NCBI GenBank assembly: GCA_002483765.1
Contig: DLIO01000044.1
Location: 1-26,014, forward strand
Direction: 5' to 3'
DNA: 26,014 nucleotides
From: Lentisphaeria bacterium UBA7640
GTDB lineage: Bacteria > Verrucomicrobiota > Lentisphaeria > Victivallales > Victivallaceae
This document shows positions 7,449 to 16,793 of the stretch, piece after piece. Below the pieces are notes generated by a model that had not been told where the DNA came from, searched no databases, and worked only from the letters and a program-made list of their open reading frames with translations. Position 1 is the stretch's first letter. Every line of letters starts with the position of its first letter. Position numbers and translations under genes: made by a program.

Positions 7449-8476
7449 TAACGAAACCGATACTTAGCGGGCTTGGGTTAGATGGCTTCAAAGAACTAGC
7501 TATTGCGGCTGGAGAACCAGCTTTCCGCGCAGGACAACTCGCGCAGTGGGTTTATAAAAAACGAATCCTCGATCCCGATAAAATGGTAAATTTGCCTTCA
7601 GGCTTCAAAATTTTTATTAAAGAAAATAGTGACTGTTGTTCATCAGTAATAACTCAAAACTCTAAATCTGACGGCGGCACGGAAAAACTCTTGTTGACGC
7701 TAAGGGACGGCAATGCGGTTGAAATGGTAATTATTCCATCGCCCAAACGCATCACCTTCTGTTTAAGTACTCAAGTTGGTTGTCCCGTGGGTTGCCGTTT
7801 TTGCGCCAGTGGCGCGGATGGACTCGTGCGCAATCTGCAATGTGGCGAAATGATTGAACAACTGTGGCATGGCTCTAATGTCATTGGTCGGTTACCCGAT
7901 AATGTGGTCTTTATGGGAATTGGTGAAGGTTTATTGAATTTCAAACAACTCGCAGCAGCATTAGAGATCATTACCGACCCTGAAATGTTCGCTTTATCGC
8001 CACGACGTATTGTGGTCTCGACCAGCGGACATGTTCCGGGAATTCGTCAACTAACTGAACTGGGAAAGCCATTCACTTTAGCGGTCTCGCTCCATGCAGT
8101 GAACGATGCAGTTCGTGCTAAAATCATCCCAGATCAATTCCGTTACAGTATTGCTGAAATATTAGAAGCCTGTACTGAATATCGCGAAAAAATCGGTCGC
8201 ATGGTAACCCTTGAATATACTCTGTTGGCTGGCGTTAACGACGATGATTCCGCCGCGCGCCAACTAGCAGCAATAGCTCGTGCGCAACATGCAAAAATTA
8301 ATCTTATTCCATACAATGAAACTGGCACCGAATTTAAACGCCCTACAATAAATACCATCAGACGTTTTCAACAAATTTTGGAATCTGCTCATGCCAACGT
8401 GACTCTGCGCATGGAAAAAGGTTCAGACACTAACGCTGCCTGTGGTCAACTCAGGCGTTCGCAAACTAACTCATAA
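7445..8476 (+). CDS. RlmN-like radical SAM rRNA/tRNA adenine-C2 methyltransferase
   Basis: A 343-residue radical SAM enzyme of the RlmN/Cfr family, which methylates C2 of A2503 in 23S rRNA and, for RlmN, A37 of some tRNAs. The 4Fe-4S cluster motif CPVGCRFC gives C113, C117 and C120; FCLSTQVGC supplies C106, and AACGQL near the C-terminus supplies C333, the likely methyl-carrying cysteine. VSTSGHVPG, AVSLHAVND (213-221) and INLIPYNE are family signatures. The SAM-binding GMGEPL motif reads GIGEGL (158-163), losing the usual Pro, so this may be a diverged paralogue rather than the housekeeping copy. It overlaps the upstream gene by four bases and MoxR follows after 24 bases. Confidence 0.88.
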   Translation: MITKPILSGLGLDGFKELAIAAGEPAFRAGQLAQWVYKKRILDPDKMVNLPSGFKIFIKENSDCCSSVITQNSKSDGGTEKLLLTLRDGNAVEMVIIPSPKRITFCLSTQVGCPVGCRFCASGADGLVRNLQCGEMIEQLWHGSNVIGRLPDNVVFMGIGEGLLNFKQLAAALEIITDPEMFALSPRRIVVSTSGHVPGIRQLTELGKPFTLAVSLHAVNDAVRAKIIPDQFRYSIAEILEACTEYREKIGRMVTLEYTLLAGVNDDDSAARQLAAIARAQHAKINLIPYNETGTEFKRPTINTIRRFQQILESAHANVTLRMEKGSDTNAACGQLRRSQTNS

Positions 8477-8500
8477 ATAATCATAAACGGTGCATGTATA

Positions 8501-9442
8501 ATGAATAAAGATGAGATTCGGCAAAAAACGGTTAAATTGGCGAACAACCTAGCAAAAGTTATTCGTGGCAAAGATGATATTATTGCCCTCTTGATTACCG
8601 CGTTAGCGGCGAACGGCAATGTTTTACTCGAAGACGTACCTGGGGTTGGTAAAACCACGCTCGCTAAAACGCTGGCAGCTTCGCTGAATTGCCAATTTAA
8701 GCGTATTCAATTTACTCCTGATCTGTTACCTGCAGATATTATTGGCAGTTCAATTTACAATCCGCAAGATGGTAGTTTTAAATTCCGTCCCGGCCCAGTT
8801 TTTTCAAATATTTTATTGGCTGATGAAATCAACCGTGCATCGCCAAGAACGCAATCCGCACTTTTGGAAGCGATGAGTGAGCGCCAGGTTTCTACAGAAG
8901 GGAGAACCACGCCACTGCCACAGCCGTTTTTAGTTATTGCTACCGAAAACTCGATCGAATTCCAAGGAACTTATCAATTGCCGGAAGCCCAATTAGATCG
9001 TTTTGCCATGCAATTAACGCTCGGTTATCCAGATGAAAAACATGAATTAGAGATGTTGTTCGAGCGTTTCAACAATGATCCCGCGCTGCATATTGAGCCG
9101 ATTATGGATTGTGACGACGTGCTGGAACTTCAAGCTTTCGTGCGCCAAGTGAAGGTCGAAGATTCGGTCGCTGATTATATGTTGCGAATCGTCCGCGCTA
9201 CACGTTCGGACAGCAGAATTGAACTCGGGGCAAGTCCGCGCGCGCTTCTGATGTTGTCGCGTTGTTCGCAAGCTGCTGCATTCCTAGAACAAAGGGATTT
9301 CGTGCTTCCTGAAGATGTAAAGAAAACCGCCGCCGTGGTTTTGCCACACCGTTTGATGCTTGAAAGCAAGACTCGCTATTCTGGCATGACTGCCACCCAA
9401 ATTGTCGCTGATTTACTGGATAACATCACAGTTCCGGTTTGA
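8501..9442 (+). CDS. MoxR-type AAA+ ATPase
   Basis: A 313-residue MoxR-subfamily AAA+ ATPase. Walker A is DVPGVGKT (45-52), Walker B LLADEIN (105-111), sensor 1 IATEN (146-150), and the sensor 2 region ASPRA (244-248). MoxR proteins act as chaperone-like assembly factors and are almost always encoded with DUF58 and transglutaminase or VWA proteins, exactly as here. The C-terminal AAA_lid_2 runs from about 225. The length is typical. The DUF58 gene starts four bases after the stop, so coupled expression is very likely. Confidence 0.96.
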   Translation: MNKDEIRQKTVKLANNLAKVIRGKDDIIALLITALAANGNVLLEDVPGVGKTTLAKTLAASLNCQFKRIQFTPDLLPADIIGSSIYNPQDGSFKFRPGPVFSNILLADEINRASPRTQSALLEAMSERQVSTEGRTTPLPQPFLVIATENSIEFQGTYQLPEAQLDRFAMQLTLGYPDEKHELEMLFERFNNDPALHIEPIMDCDDVLELQAFVRQVKVEDSVADYMLRIVRATRSDSRIELGASPRALLMLSRCSQAAAFLEQRDFVLPEDVKKTAAVVLPHRLMLESKTRYSGMTATQIVADLLDNITVPV

Positions 9443-9446
9443 GTAA

Positions 9447-10784
9447 ATGAAGATCAACATTTGGTACAATCGTTGGATGAAACGATTTCTCGATGGCCCC
9501 GAATGGTTCCAGATTGTAAATCAGGAACGCCGCAACGGAGCCTATCGCATGCCGACATTGGCGTTTTTCGTATGGATACTTGCTTGGCTGTGGAGAATAT
9601 TCACTATTCCCGCGTTACTAGCCCTGATCCCAGCAGGATTGCTAGTTTTATACAGTACGATCTCATTGGAATCGCCCGTTCGGATTGCGGCGATGGCACT
9701 ATTTTTAATCATCACCATAGATTTTCTAGTTGGCTGGGTCTTCCGTCCTAAATTGCGCATCAAGCGCATTGTTCCTGACCGCGTCCGTGCTGGATCAAAG
9801 TTTCACATCACTTACCAAGTTACCAATTTACGCAACTTTCCGGCGTGGGATCTCGAATTTGACCGCTATATCATTAAGAAAGGACTGGAAATTACTAACG
9901 CTGCTTCAGTTGAAGCGATTAAAGCCAAAGAGACAGTGACGCTTTCCGCACTCGGATTAACGGAAAGACGTGGCGTCTATCGCTTGTTCTCGCCAATTGC
10001 GGACTCGCTGTTTCCATTGTCGTTGACTAAATGGAGCTACCGAAATAAAGGCAACAGCACGCTAATTAAAGTTTATCCCGCGTTTGCGGAACTTCACAAC
10101 TTGACTTTACCGTCGGGAAGCCGTTTTCAGCGTGAAGGTGCTTCGCGAGTATCGAAGATCGGCGAATCAATGGATTTTTATGGCTGTCGCGATTATCGCG
10201 ACGGCGACGATCCACGTCATATTTATTGGACTGGCAGCGCGCGACGCGGTGAATTGGTGGTTAAAGAATTTCGGACTGAATATCTAAGCCGAGTTGCGTT
10301 GATTGTCGACATTCATGTTCCACGGCGCCGTTGGCAATGGTTAAAACAACGTTTAGACCGTCGTAGTTACGCAAAAAACTTTGAAGCAGCTTTATCATTA
10401 ACCTCTGCAATCGCTGATTTTTTAACTCGTAGCGAATATGTCGTGGATATTTTTGCGACGGGTAGTCAGGTTTATCATTTTCAAACTGGCAGACATCTCG
10501 CCTGTTTCGACTCTATTCTCGACATTTTAGCCGAACTTGATGCTAATCCCAAGCCACAACTCAATGATCTGCCGGATCAGGTACTTGAAGAGATTGCCGG
10601 CATCGGCAGCGTGTTATTGATTTTCCTCAGTTGGGACGACGAACGTGCGCAATTGGTGACCAGGCTTCGTGAAGCAGGGGCTGAACTTAAAATAATTCTA
10701 ATTGACGCGACTGGCGAGATTCCTGACTTTGTGCAATTAATAAATTCGAATGAGATTAACTCGGGACGGGTTAGAGATTTATGA
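9447..10784 (+). CDS. DUF58 membrane-associated protein
   Basis: A 445-residue protein of the MoxR-associated DUF58 family. Two hydrophobic helices (about 37-72 and 80-98) anchor the N-terminus; the following region is a beta-rich soluble domain. The DUF58 core motif is plain at 239-275: GESMDFYGCRDYRDGDDP, then RHIYWTGSARRGELVVKEF. This is followed by a VWA-like fold beginning with VALIVDIH (about 283-290). The family's biochemical role is undefined; it is thought to bind MoxR clients. Its stop overlaps the transglutaminase start (ATGA). Confidence 0.94.
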   Translation: MKINIWYNRWMKRFLDGPEWFQIVNQERRNGAYRMPTLAFFVWILAWLWRIFTIPALLALIPAGLLVLYSTISLESPVRIAAMALFLIITIDFLVGWVFRPKLRIKRIVPDRVRAGSKFHITYQVTNLRNFPAWDLEFDRYIIKKGLEITNAASVEAIKAKETVTLSALGLTERRGVYRLFSPIADSLFPLSLTKWSYRNKGNSTLIKVYPAFAELHNLTLPSGSRFQREGASRVSKIGESMDFYGCRDYRDGDDPRHIYWTGSARRGELVVKEFRTEYLSRVALIVDIHVPRRRWQWLKQRLDRRSYAKNFEAALSLTSAIADFLTRSEYVVDIFATGSQVYHFQTGRHLACFDSILDILAELDANPKPQLNDLPDQVLEEIAGIGSVLLIFLSWDDERAQLVTRLREAGAELKIILIDATGEIPDFVQLINSNEINSGRVRDL

Positions 10785-12898
10785 AAAAGTCCAAGACACA
10801 AGTGTTATCTTCAATGGCGATTTTACTACCGCCACTTTTCCTGTTTACCATGCTTACCGATTTGCCTCATGTTCTGGTGATAACCCTTTTGGGTTATGGC
10901 TTTTCGTTGATGCAACGAAAACCGTTTACGCTCAGCGACCGTTCCGTGATCTATACTGGAGTGTTGATTGCAGTGGTGGTCGGAATCATGGATCTGCTAT
11001 TTCCATTGAACCATGATCGTTTTGGTTATATCACAATGATATTTCGGACAGAATATTACGCGGTTGGACTATTTTATCTTGCGGTCGCGGTGACTTTTTT
11101 TTCGTCGGGACGCGCGATGATTGGAACCGCTACTGCCGTTTCAATCTATTCATTGATTTCGTCTGGGGATGTTTTTAATTTAACGGTTGACAACGTCCGT
11201 TTGCCGCTGTTCAGCGCCATGATTAATCGTCACTTTACAACTCTCTATGCCACGGCAATGATTGTAAGCTTAACGATAGCATTATTTTTCCTGCGTCGCG
11301 ACCAACTCAGGAATATTGCGCAGAAAAGCCGAATAATGATTTCAAAACGTCTCATCCATATCGCTTTGATCGTTTTTCTCCCATTGATTCTATTTGGCAC
11401 CTATAAACTTTATCGCGCCTATGAAGATGATCTCCGCCGACTTGAAAATCACCTAATTCGCATTGGCGTGAGGCAACGCATGTTGCAACGCAGTGGTTGG
11501 ACTGTTTTTGGCCGCGAAGCCAATCTGCGCAATATTATGAGCCAGGAAATGTTCGCTAATCAACAACAGATCATTATCCGCGCTAGTGCTAAACAAGCTC
11601 CCGGGTACCTGCGCGGGCATGCTTATGAAGTTTATCAAAACGGCATCTGGAGTGAACCTACAGCCGCTCAAACGACTGAACTTCAGTCGCAAAGTTATTC
11701 GGGAATGTTGACCGCCAAATCATTTTATCTTTTCGAACCTCAAACGCAATACAAATATCAATGTCAATTGCTTCAGGAAGCAAAATTCATCTCAGATGTA
11801 CTCTTGATTCCCGGGAATACACAACGAATTGACCTGATTGCTGAACGTGTCACCGTCACTGCTGGCGGTTCCGCTGCCGTCATCGACTGGCAGAAAGATG
11901 GCGGTTATAGCGTTTTTTCTGAAGAGGCACAGACCACTGCGTACCCATTGCCAGCTGAGCCGAAACCAACTGAATTTTTACAAATTCCAGCAGACCTTAA
12001 CGCTGATTTAGATAGTGTCATTGATCTTATTCCTGGACTTCGGGACGCAAAAAATGACGCGGAACGTTTTCAACGACTTCTGGAATATTTTAAAACTCAA
12101 TTCAGTTATAGTCTAGATTGGCAGGGTTCGAAAAATGACGATCCTGTGACGTTTTTCCTTTGCAATGCCAAACGCGGTCATTGCGAATTGTATGCGGCCG
12201 CTATGACACTGTTATTGCGACGTTTAGAAATCCCTGCGCGTTACGTGACCGGATTCATTTGTGCAGAACCACATCCGTCGGGGCGATATTTTGTCGCACG
12301 CCTTGGTAATGCGCACGCATGGCTAGAAGCTTATGACCGTCAGCAAAAACGCTGGATTCATCTTGAACCGACTCCATCGTCAGAGATCGACACAATACGA
12401 GGCGAATGGAATACTTTCAGCCGTTGGAATGACGCTTTCAAACAATGGCGCCGGGAACTGCTCGCCAACTTGCGGCGTGGCTTATTTGCCAAAGCGATTA
12501 CCGATGTTGCAATCGCACTTTGGTCACTACTGTGGAATCCGATTGGTGGGATTATCACTGTAGCAATGATACTTCTTTGGTGGTTTAAACGTAAAAGAAA
12601 ACGCAAAAACGCCTCGCATTATCTCAATATTTCAGCGATTAAAATACAGCTGGGACAAATTTATCGCCGCCGTATTCGAGTTTGGGAAAAACACGCTGAA
12701 ATCACAGCCTCTCCAAGTCGCACCTCAAGCGAAATCCTAGAATTATTCAAAAATTCCGGCAAATTCACTGAACCTGAACTCCAAGAAATAGAACAATTTA
12801 TCACTCGCTGGCAACACCTCCGTTTCAGCACAAAGGTGATCACTCCTGAGGTAGTGAAGAAGGAATTAGAAATGGATAACACCAATGGAAAATTTTAA
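10781..12898 (+). CDS. Membrane-bound transglutaminase-like protein (TgpA type)
   Basis: A 705-residue protein with several N-terminal membrane helices (about 8-206), an extracytoplasmic domain, then a transglutaminase core, one helix near 565-600 followed by a KRKRKRK stretch, and a cytoplasmic tail resembling DUF4129. The catalytic Cys lies in RGHCELYAAAM (C468) and His in NAHAWLEAY (H512). The third position, usually Asp in a 'DPT' context, is Glu here (HLEPT, E529). This class is the usual third member of the MoxR-DUF58 cluster and may cross-link or process envelope proteins or peptides; the substrate is unknown. The stop codon TAA is the first part of a TAACCAC repeat (12895-12913). Confidence 0.92.
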   Translation: MKKSKTQVLSSMAILLPPLFLFTMLTDLPHVLVITLLGYGFSLMQRKPFTLSDRSVIYTGVLIAVVVGIMDLLFPLNHDRFGYITMIFRTEYYAVGLFYLAVAVTFFSSGRAMIGTATAVSIYSLISSGDVFNLTVDNVRLPLFSAMINRHFTTLYATAMIVSLTIALFFLRRDQLRNIAQKSRIMISKRLIHIALIVFLPLILFGTYKLYRAYEDDLRRLENHLIRIGVRQRMLQRSGWTVFGREANLRNIMSQEMFANQQQIIIRASAKQAPGYLRGHAYEVYQNGIWSEPTAAQTTELQSQSYSGMLTAKSFYLFEPQTQYKYQCQLLQEAKFISDVLLIPGNTQRIDLIAERVTVTAGGSAAVIDWQKDGGYSVFSEEAQTTAYPLPAEPKPTEFLQIPADLNADLDSVIDLIPGLRDAKNDAERFQRLLEYFKTQFSYSLDWQGSKNDDPVTFFLCNAKRGHCELYAAAMTLLLRRLEIPARYVTGFICAEPHPSGRYFVARLGNAHAWLEAYDRQQKRWIHLEPTPSSEIDTIRGEWNTFSRWNDAFKQWRRELLANLRRGLFAKAITDVAIALWSLLWNPIGGIITVAMILLWWFKRKRKRKNASHYLNISAIKIQLGQIYRRRIRVWEKHAEITASPSRTSSEILELFKNSGKFTEPELQEIEQFITRWQHLRFSTKVITPEVVKKELEMDNTNGKF

Positions 12899-12913
12899 CC
12901 ACGGAAAACGCGG
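12895..12913 (+). repeat. TAACCAC-type 3'-end repeat
   Basis: TTAACCACGGAAAACGCGG directly incorporates the transglutaminase stop codon. Its reverse complement (cgcgttttccgtggtta) matches the pattern of the other dispersed units. A GCGCGC palindrome follows 47 bases further on. Confidence 0.45.
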
Positions 12914-12960
12914 CAAGCCATTCGCTATGCCGTTCAAAGAACAGGGTAAACAGAGCCTTT

Positions 12961-12991
12961 AATTCACGCGCGCATAATGCGCGCGCGAATT
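12961..12991. repeat. GCGCGC palindrome, copy A
   Basis: The arms AATTCACGCGCGCAT (12961-12975) and ATGCGCGCGCGAATT (12977-12991) are complementary except for one position, around a central A. It lies between convergent genes. Related to copies B and C; no U-tract follows, so it is not a classical terminator, though it may still stop or stabilise transcripts. Confidence 0.75.
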
Positions 12992-13066
12992 CATGAACCT
13001 CTTTACAGAGAAAATATCGCGTTTACGATCCATTGAATAAGAACAGAATTATTTTAAAACGGCTCT

Positions 13067-14695
13067 TTATTTTTTACGAAATGCAACAAAAGGACGATGT
13101 GCCATAAAGCCGTCAAAAATCTCTTCATACATTTGATCAAATTGAGCTATACGTTTCCGCAGTTCGGGAATGTCGCGCTTTTTCACTACCACGACATCAC
13201 CAGACGGCAATTGAGGAAACAGTTCCAAACCGCCCGCGACTGGATACATCTTTGAACTAGAAATGTTATTAAAAATATAATAAAATCCACGACGGCGTTC
13301 CGGGGTTAAATGAATAAAATATTTCAGGTCGTCATGATCCGGACCGATGTTATAAAAATAAATATCCCCATGACGTTGCGCCTCAACTTCGGCGACAAAA
13401 CGACTTGAGTTATCATACTTCGCAAACCATGGCGCAAAAATCAGGATATTAAAAGTCAGTGTCGCGGCTGCGGCAATCCAAGCCAAACGCAATATCGGAT
13501 TGGTCAAACGCTTGCCATATTTATATTGGCAATAGATTAAAATTGTAACCGCAACAAGCGGCACGATCAAAAGTGACCCGGCGTCAGGATTAATTGACTT
13601 AGTGATTAGGTGAAAAACTACAATCACAACTGCCAGTCCTGGCAGCACCAAATACTCCAGCCATGAGATAAATTTCAAAAGCACCGAATTGAGTTTGAAA
13701 TCTTGCAAGCGCGAGGCGCCATAAGCAGCTGCCAAACAAAGCGCAGGAATCACTGCTGTCATATAGCGAAGATGTTTACAGCCCGGAATACTCAATGCAA
13801 TCAACGGCAAAAGTGCCCATCCGAGCAGTCCCCGGAGCAGCAAAGTATCGGTGTCGTCAGATTTCACCCAAAAAGCAAGTTTTTTATAATTAAGGATAAA
13901 CACCGCTGCCGCCACTGGATAAACCAATGAAAAAGAGCCCAACGCGCCGGTGAAAAAATATAAATTATCCCCATCTTTCAATCTGCTGGAAATTTGCCAA
14001 TCTAAAAAGATTTCCCAGAGTTCCTGTCCACCCTGCCGAAAGATTAGAAAAACCGTAACCGCTGCACAAATTGCGGAACAAATTGCTCCAATAAAACCCC
14101 AAAAGAAGACACGCTTCCATTCAGCACGGAACAAAAGCCAACCGCCGAATGCGCCACCACTTATAATCAGCCCCAACGGGCCGCGCATGGCAAAAGCAAA
14201 AAACAGACATAAAGGGATCAAAAAGATCGATTTACGGCTTCTTTCCATAAGCAGATAAATAATGGTTACAGTCGCAGCAGCCACCGGCATATCAATGCTA
14301 AATTGACGACAAATATTAAGGTATTCAAAAGTTAAAAACGCAAAAATCACCGAATATATTCCGATTGCTGGTTTTATTCTGGCACCAATCTTATAGGTCA
14401 TGGCAGTGACATAAGAGGCGAGCAGAATAGTCGGCAACGCCAAACTCCACATATTAATCCAGCGCCCGCCAAACGAGGTCAGAAATGAAAGAAAGGTATA
14501 TGGCGACAGATAATCGGCATAAGGTTGATTATTAACAGTAGCGAATACCCCGATACCGTGGTCGCGCATATTTTCCACCATCAAAGCGAATCTAATATCA
14601 ATACTAATTATCTCATTAAAATTAAGCCATAATGAGAATATTACGGCAGTACATACAAATATCAGAGTAGCGGGGTATTTTTTTAGGTTAATCAT
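13067..14695 (-). CDS. Second PMT/ArnT-like polytopic glycosyltransferase
   Basis: A 542-residue integral membrane protein with about a dozen helices and a soluble C-terminal domain from about 425. After the first helix comes SIDIRFALMVENM (31-43), the acidic-Arg signature of PMT_2 enzymes, and RQFSIDMPVAAAT (130-142), equivalent to the ArnT 'D.P' helix. SIPGCKHLRYM near the middle resembles the conserved KHxRY loop of such transferases. It is presumed to use a polyprenyl-phosphate sugar on the periplasmic side. It follows the HAD gene by 51 bases and may be the last gene of the mutase operon. It is only distantly similar to the 5805-7448 protein by eye. The ribosome binding site is weak. Confidence 0.85.
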   Translation of the reverse strand: MINLKKYPATLIFVCTAVIFSLWLNFNEIISIDIRFALMVENMRDHGIGVFATVNNQPYADYLSPYTFLSFLTSFGGRWINMWSLALPTILLASYVTAMTYKIGARIKPAIGIYSVIFAFLTFEYLNICRQFSIDMPVAAATVTIIYLLMERSRKSIFLIPLCLFFAFAMRGPLGLIISGGAFGGWLLFRAEWKRVFFWGFIGAICSAICAAVTVFLIFRQGGQELWEIFLDWQISSRLKDGDNLYFFTGALGSFSLVYPVAAAVFILNYKKLAFWVKSDDTDTLLLRGLLGWALLPLIALSIPGCKHLRYMTAVIPALCLAAAYGASRLQDFKLNSVLLKFISWLEYLVLPGLAVVIVVFHLITKSINPDAGSLLIVPLVAVTILIYCQYKYGKRLTNPILRLAWIAAAATLTFNILIFAPWFAKYDNSSRFVAEVEAQRHGDIYFYNIGPDHDDLKYFIHLTPERRRGFYYIFNNISSSKMYPVAGGLELFPQLPSGDVVVVKKRDIPELRKRIAQFDQMYEEIFDGFMAHRPFVAFRKK

Positions 14696-14746
14696 TGTTT
14701 TTATCTTGGTTATATTTTTTGCTATATGTTAGCGGATGCAATTTTA

Positions 14747-15415
14747 CTACTTAATTTCCCATTTTAGGATGGGCCATTTTTTATCTTTTGCGATTGTCTT
14801 CAATTCCGGTGCCGGATTCACGGCGATGGGGAAACCTACTGCATCGAGAATATAACGATCTAGATAGCCGTCGCCGTAATAAGCAGCATCCGCAAGCGTC
14901 AGTCCAAAAACCTTGCAATAGCGTTCGGCGAGCGTGATTTTTCCTTTGCCAACATTAAAAACACCCTGCGCAAAACCGGTGTAACAGCCGTCAATCGTTT
15001 CTAAATCAGTCGCGAGCAAATGATTAATACCAAGATAAGAGGCCAATGGTGCTGCCAGCACGCGATTCGTTGCAGTTAAAATTGCAACTCTTTCGCCAGC
15101 TTTGAGCAGTTTTTTTACCGTGACTGCAGCATCTGGGTAGATTTTATCTTGGACATACTCTTTAAAATGCCAATCGGCTAATTTTGCCATTTCTACTTCT
15201 GATTGCTGACGAAACTCAGCAAGCTGAAATTCCATGAACGCGTTAAGGTCCAACGTGCCTTTTTTATATTCTCCATAAAAATAATCTGCTCTTTCTAAGG
15301 AATTAGCAGGACCGATATTGTGTTTGACGATAAAATGTTTCCATGAAACATCACAATCATTGTCAATTAATGTATGATCCATATCAAACAAGAAAACTTT
15401 TGGTTTCTTAGCCAC
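14747..15415 (-). CDS. HAD-superfamily phosphatase, subfamily IB (SerB-like)
   Basis: A 222-residue HAD phosphatase. Motif I is FLFDMDHTLID (nucleophile D11 and acid D13), motif II ILTATN (112-117), motif III Lys in GKGK (156-159), and motif IV YYGDGYLDRYIL (179-190). An alpha-helical C1 cap lies between motifs I and II, giving the IB class that includes phosphoserine phosphatase and CicA-like enzymes. The substrate is not evident. The start is GTG at 15415, with AAGGAG 7 bases upstream; it overlaps the end of the phosphohexomutase gene by 8 bases, suggesting action on a related phosphosugar, which is inference. Confidence 0.92.
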   Translation of the reverse strand: MAKKPKVFLFDMDHTLIDNDCDVSWKHFIVKHNIGPANSLERADYFYGEYKKGTLDLNAFMEFQLAEFRQQSEVEMAKLADWHFKEYVQDKIYPDAAVTVKKLLKAGERVAILTATNRVLAAPLASYLGINHLLATDLETIDGCYTGFAQGVFNVGKGKITLAERYCKVFGLTLADAAYYGDGYLDRYILDAVGFPIAVNPAPELKTIAKDKKWPILKWEIK

Positions 15416-16793
15416 TATTTTCTCCTTCCAATTGATTTTTCAGTTCTTTAATTTCAGTCGTAAAGCGTGACAGCAATTGCTCAGTCAACTCTGCAGAAAC
15501 GGTTTCGGCAGTCAAACGCAATACGGGCTCAGTATTAGATTGTCGCATCAGCACCCAGCCATGATCAAAATTGATACGCAAACCATCAAAAGTCAGCAGA
15601 TCTTCATTTGAATAACGCTCGGCCATAAGACGAATAATTTCTCGTGAATTAAATGGGGAGCACGGAAACTTGAGTGATTGATTTTCGTAGTGATCAAGAG
15701 CGCCGGCAATATCAGCAATGCTTTCATCGCAAAGCGAAAGCATCTCAAGCAATAAGGCCATGGTCGCAAAACTATCACGGCCGGGATGAATGCGACGCCA
15801 GATTACGCCGCCACAGTTGCCTTCGCCACCGAATTCCGCACCAAGCTCCACCATCTTGCGCACCACATTAATCTCGCCGACTTTAGCGTATTCAACGCTA
15901 CAACCGTATGACGCAGCAATATCTTCAAGGTTTTTAGTAGTCTGAATGTTGACCACGACCACACCGGGATTTTCACTAAGAACGTGATCAGCAGCCATCA
16001 TCAAAGAGTAGTGAGTTGGTAACGCCATGCCTGTATTGTCAACGACTGACAAACGATCACCATCAGGATCTTGTGCAAAACCGATATCGCATTTTTCCCG
16101 TATGACCAGTTCAGAGAGTGCTCCGAGGTGCTCGGGAAGCGGTTCGGGAACGCGTTGAAAATACCCATCTGGTTGATCAAAAACAGTAAACACTTCGCAA
16201 CCCAAAGCTTCCAGAAAATTACGTGAATACACCGCGCCTACGCCATTACAGCAATCAACAGCAACTCGGAAACGGCGGGCGCGAATATCGTCAACATTGA
16301 TATTGTCAAAAATTTTATTTTGATGAGTTGTGAAACCATGGCTGACATATTTCACCTTGCGCAGTAACTCTTCCTTACAAAAATGAAAATCCTCTTGATT
16401 ATAGACATCAAATAGTTCAGCAGATTCATTTTCGCTAAGAAATGTCCCCTCAGCTCCAATCAGCTTGAGCGCATTCCATTCTGCCGGATTGTGACTCGCA
16501 GTAACCACGATTCCGCCGTTTGCACCCGATTCTACAATCATCATTTGCACCGTCGGCGTCGGCACCACTCCAAGCAATAAGGGCTGACAACCTACCGAGA
16601 GCAAACCAGCAATTACCGCATTTTCAAACATCTCTCCGCTTGGTCTGGTGTCGCGACCCACTAAAACCCGGCCGCCACCAACATAACGTCCAAAAGCCGC
16701 AGCCATTGAGCAGGTCAAAAGTGGCGTCAAAGATTCCCCGACGATGCCACGAACCCCGCTAGTGCTAAATTTAAGATTTTGCCTGAATTTCAC
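15408..16793 (-). CDS. Alpha-D-phosphohexomutase (GlmM/ManB-like), intact active site
   Basis: A 461-residue phosphohexomutase that would interconvert sugar-6-phosphate and sugar-1-phosphate in the cytoplasm. All four catalytic elements are present: phosphoserine loop TASHNP (98-103, S100), metal loop DPDGDR (242-247), sugar-specificity loop GEGNCGG (323-329), and phosphate loop RQSNTEP (417-423). The GEGNCGG loop is more like GlmM/PMM-PGM than phosphoglucomutase of the Pgm type. The start overlaps the stop of the upstream pseudo-mutase gene by four bases; the downstream end overlaps the HAD gene by eight. Substrate (glucosamine, mannose or glucose phosphate) is unresolved. Confidence 0.94.
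   Translation of the reverse strand: MKFRQNLKFSTSGVRGIVGESLTPLLTCSMAAAFGRYVGGGRVLVGRDTRPSGEMFENAVIAGLLSVGCQPLLLGVVPTPTVQMMIVESGANGGIVVTASHNPAEWNALKLIGAEGTFLSENESAELFDVYNQEDFHFCKEELLRKVKYVSHGFTTHQNKIFDNINVDDIRARRFRVAVDCCNGVGAVYSRNFLEALGCEVFTVFDQPDGYFQRVPEPLPEHLGALSELVIREKCDIGFAQDPDGDRLSVVDNTGMALPTHYSLMMAADHVLSENPGVVVVNIQTTKNLEDIAASYGCSVEYAKVGEINVVRKMVELGAEFGGEGNCGGVIWRRIHPGRDSFATMALLLEMLSLCDESIADIAGALDHYENQSLKFPCSPFNSREIIRLMAERYSNEDLLTFDGLRINFDHGWVLMRQSNTEPVLRLTAETVSAELTEQLLSRFTTEIKELKNQLEGENSG

Noticed and set aside
12961..12991. Palindrome A as a Rho-independent terminator
   Set aside because: No U-tract follows on either strand; better treated as a repeat-family member, although a termination role is not excluded.
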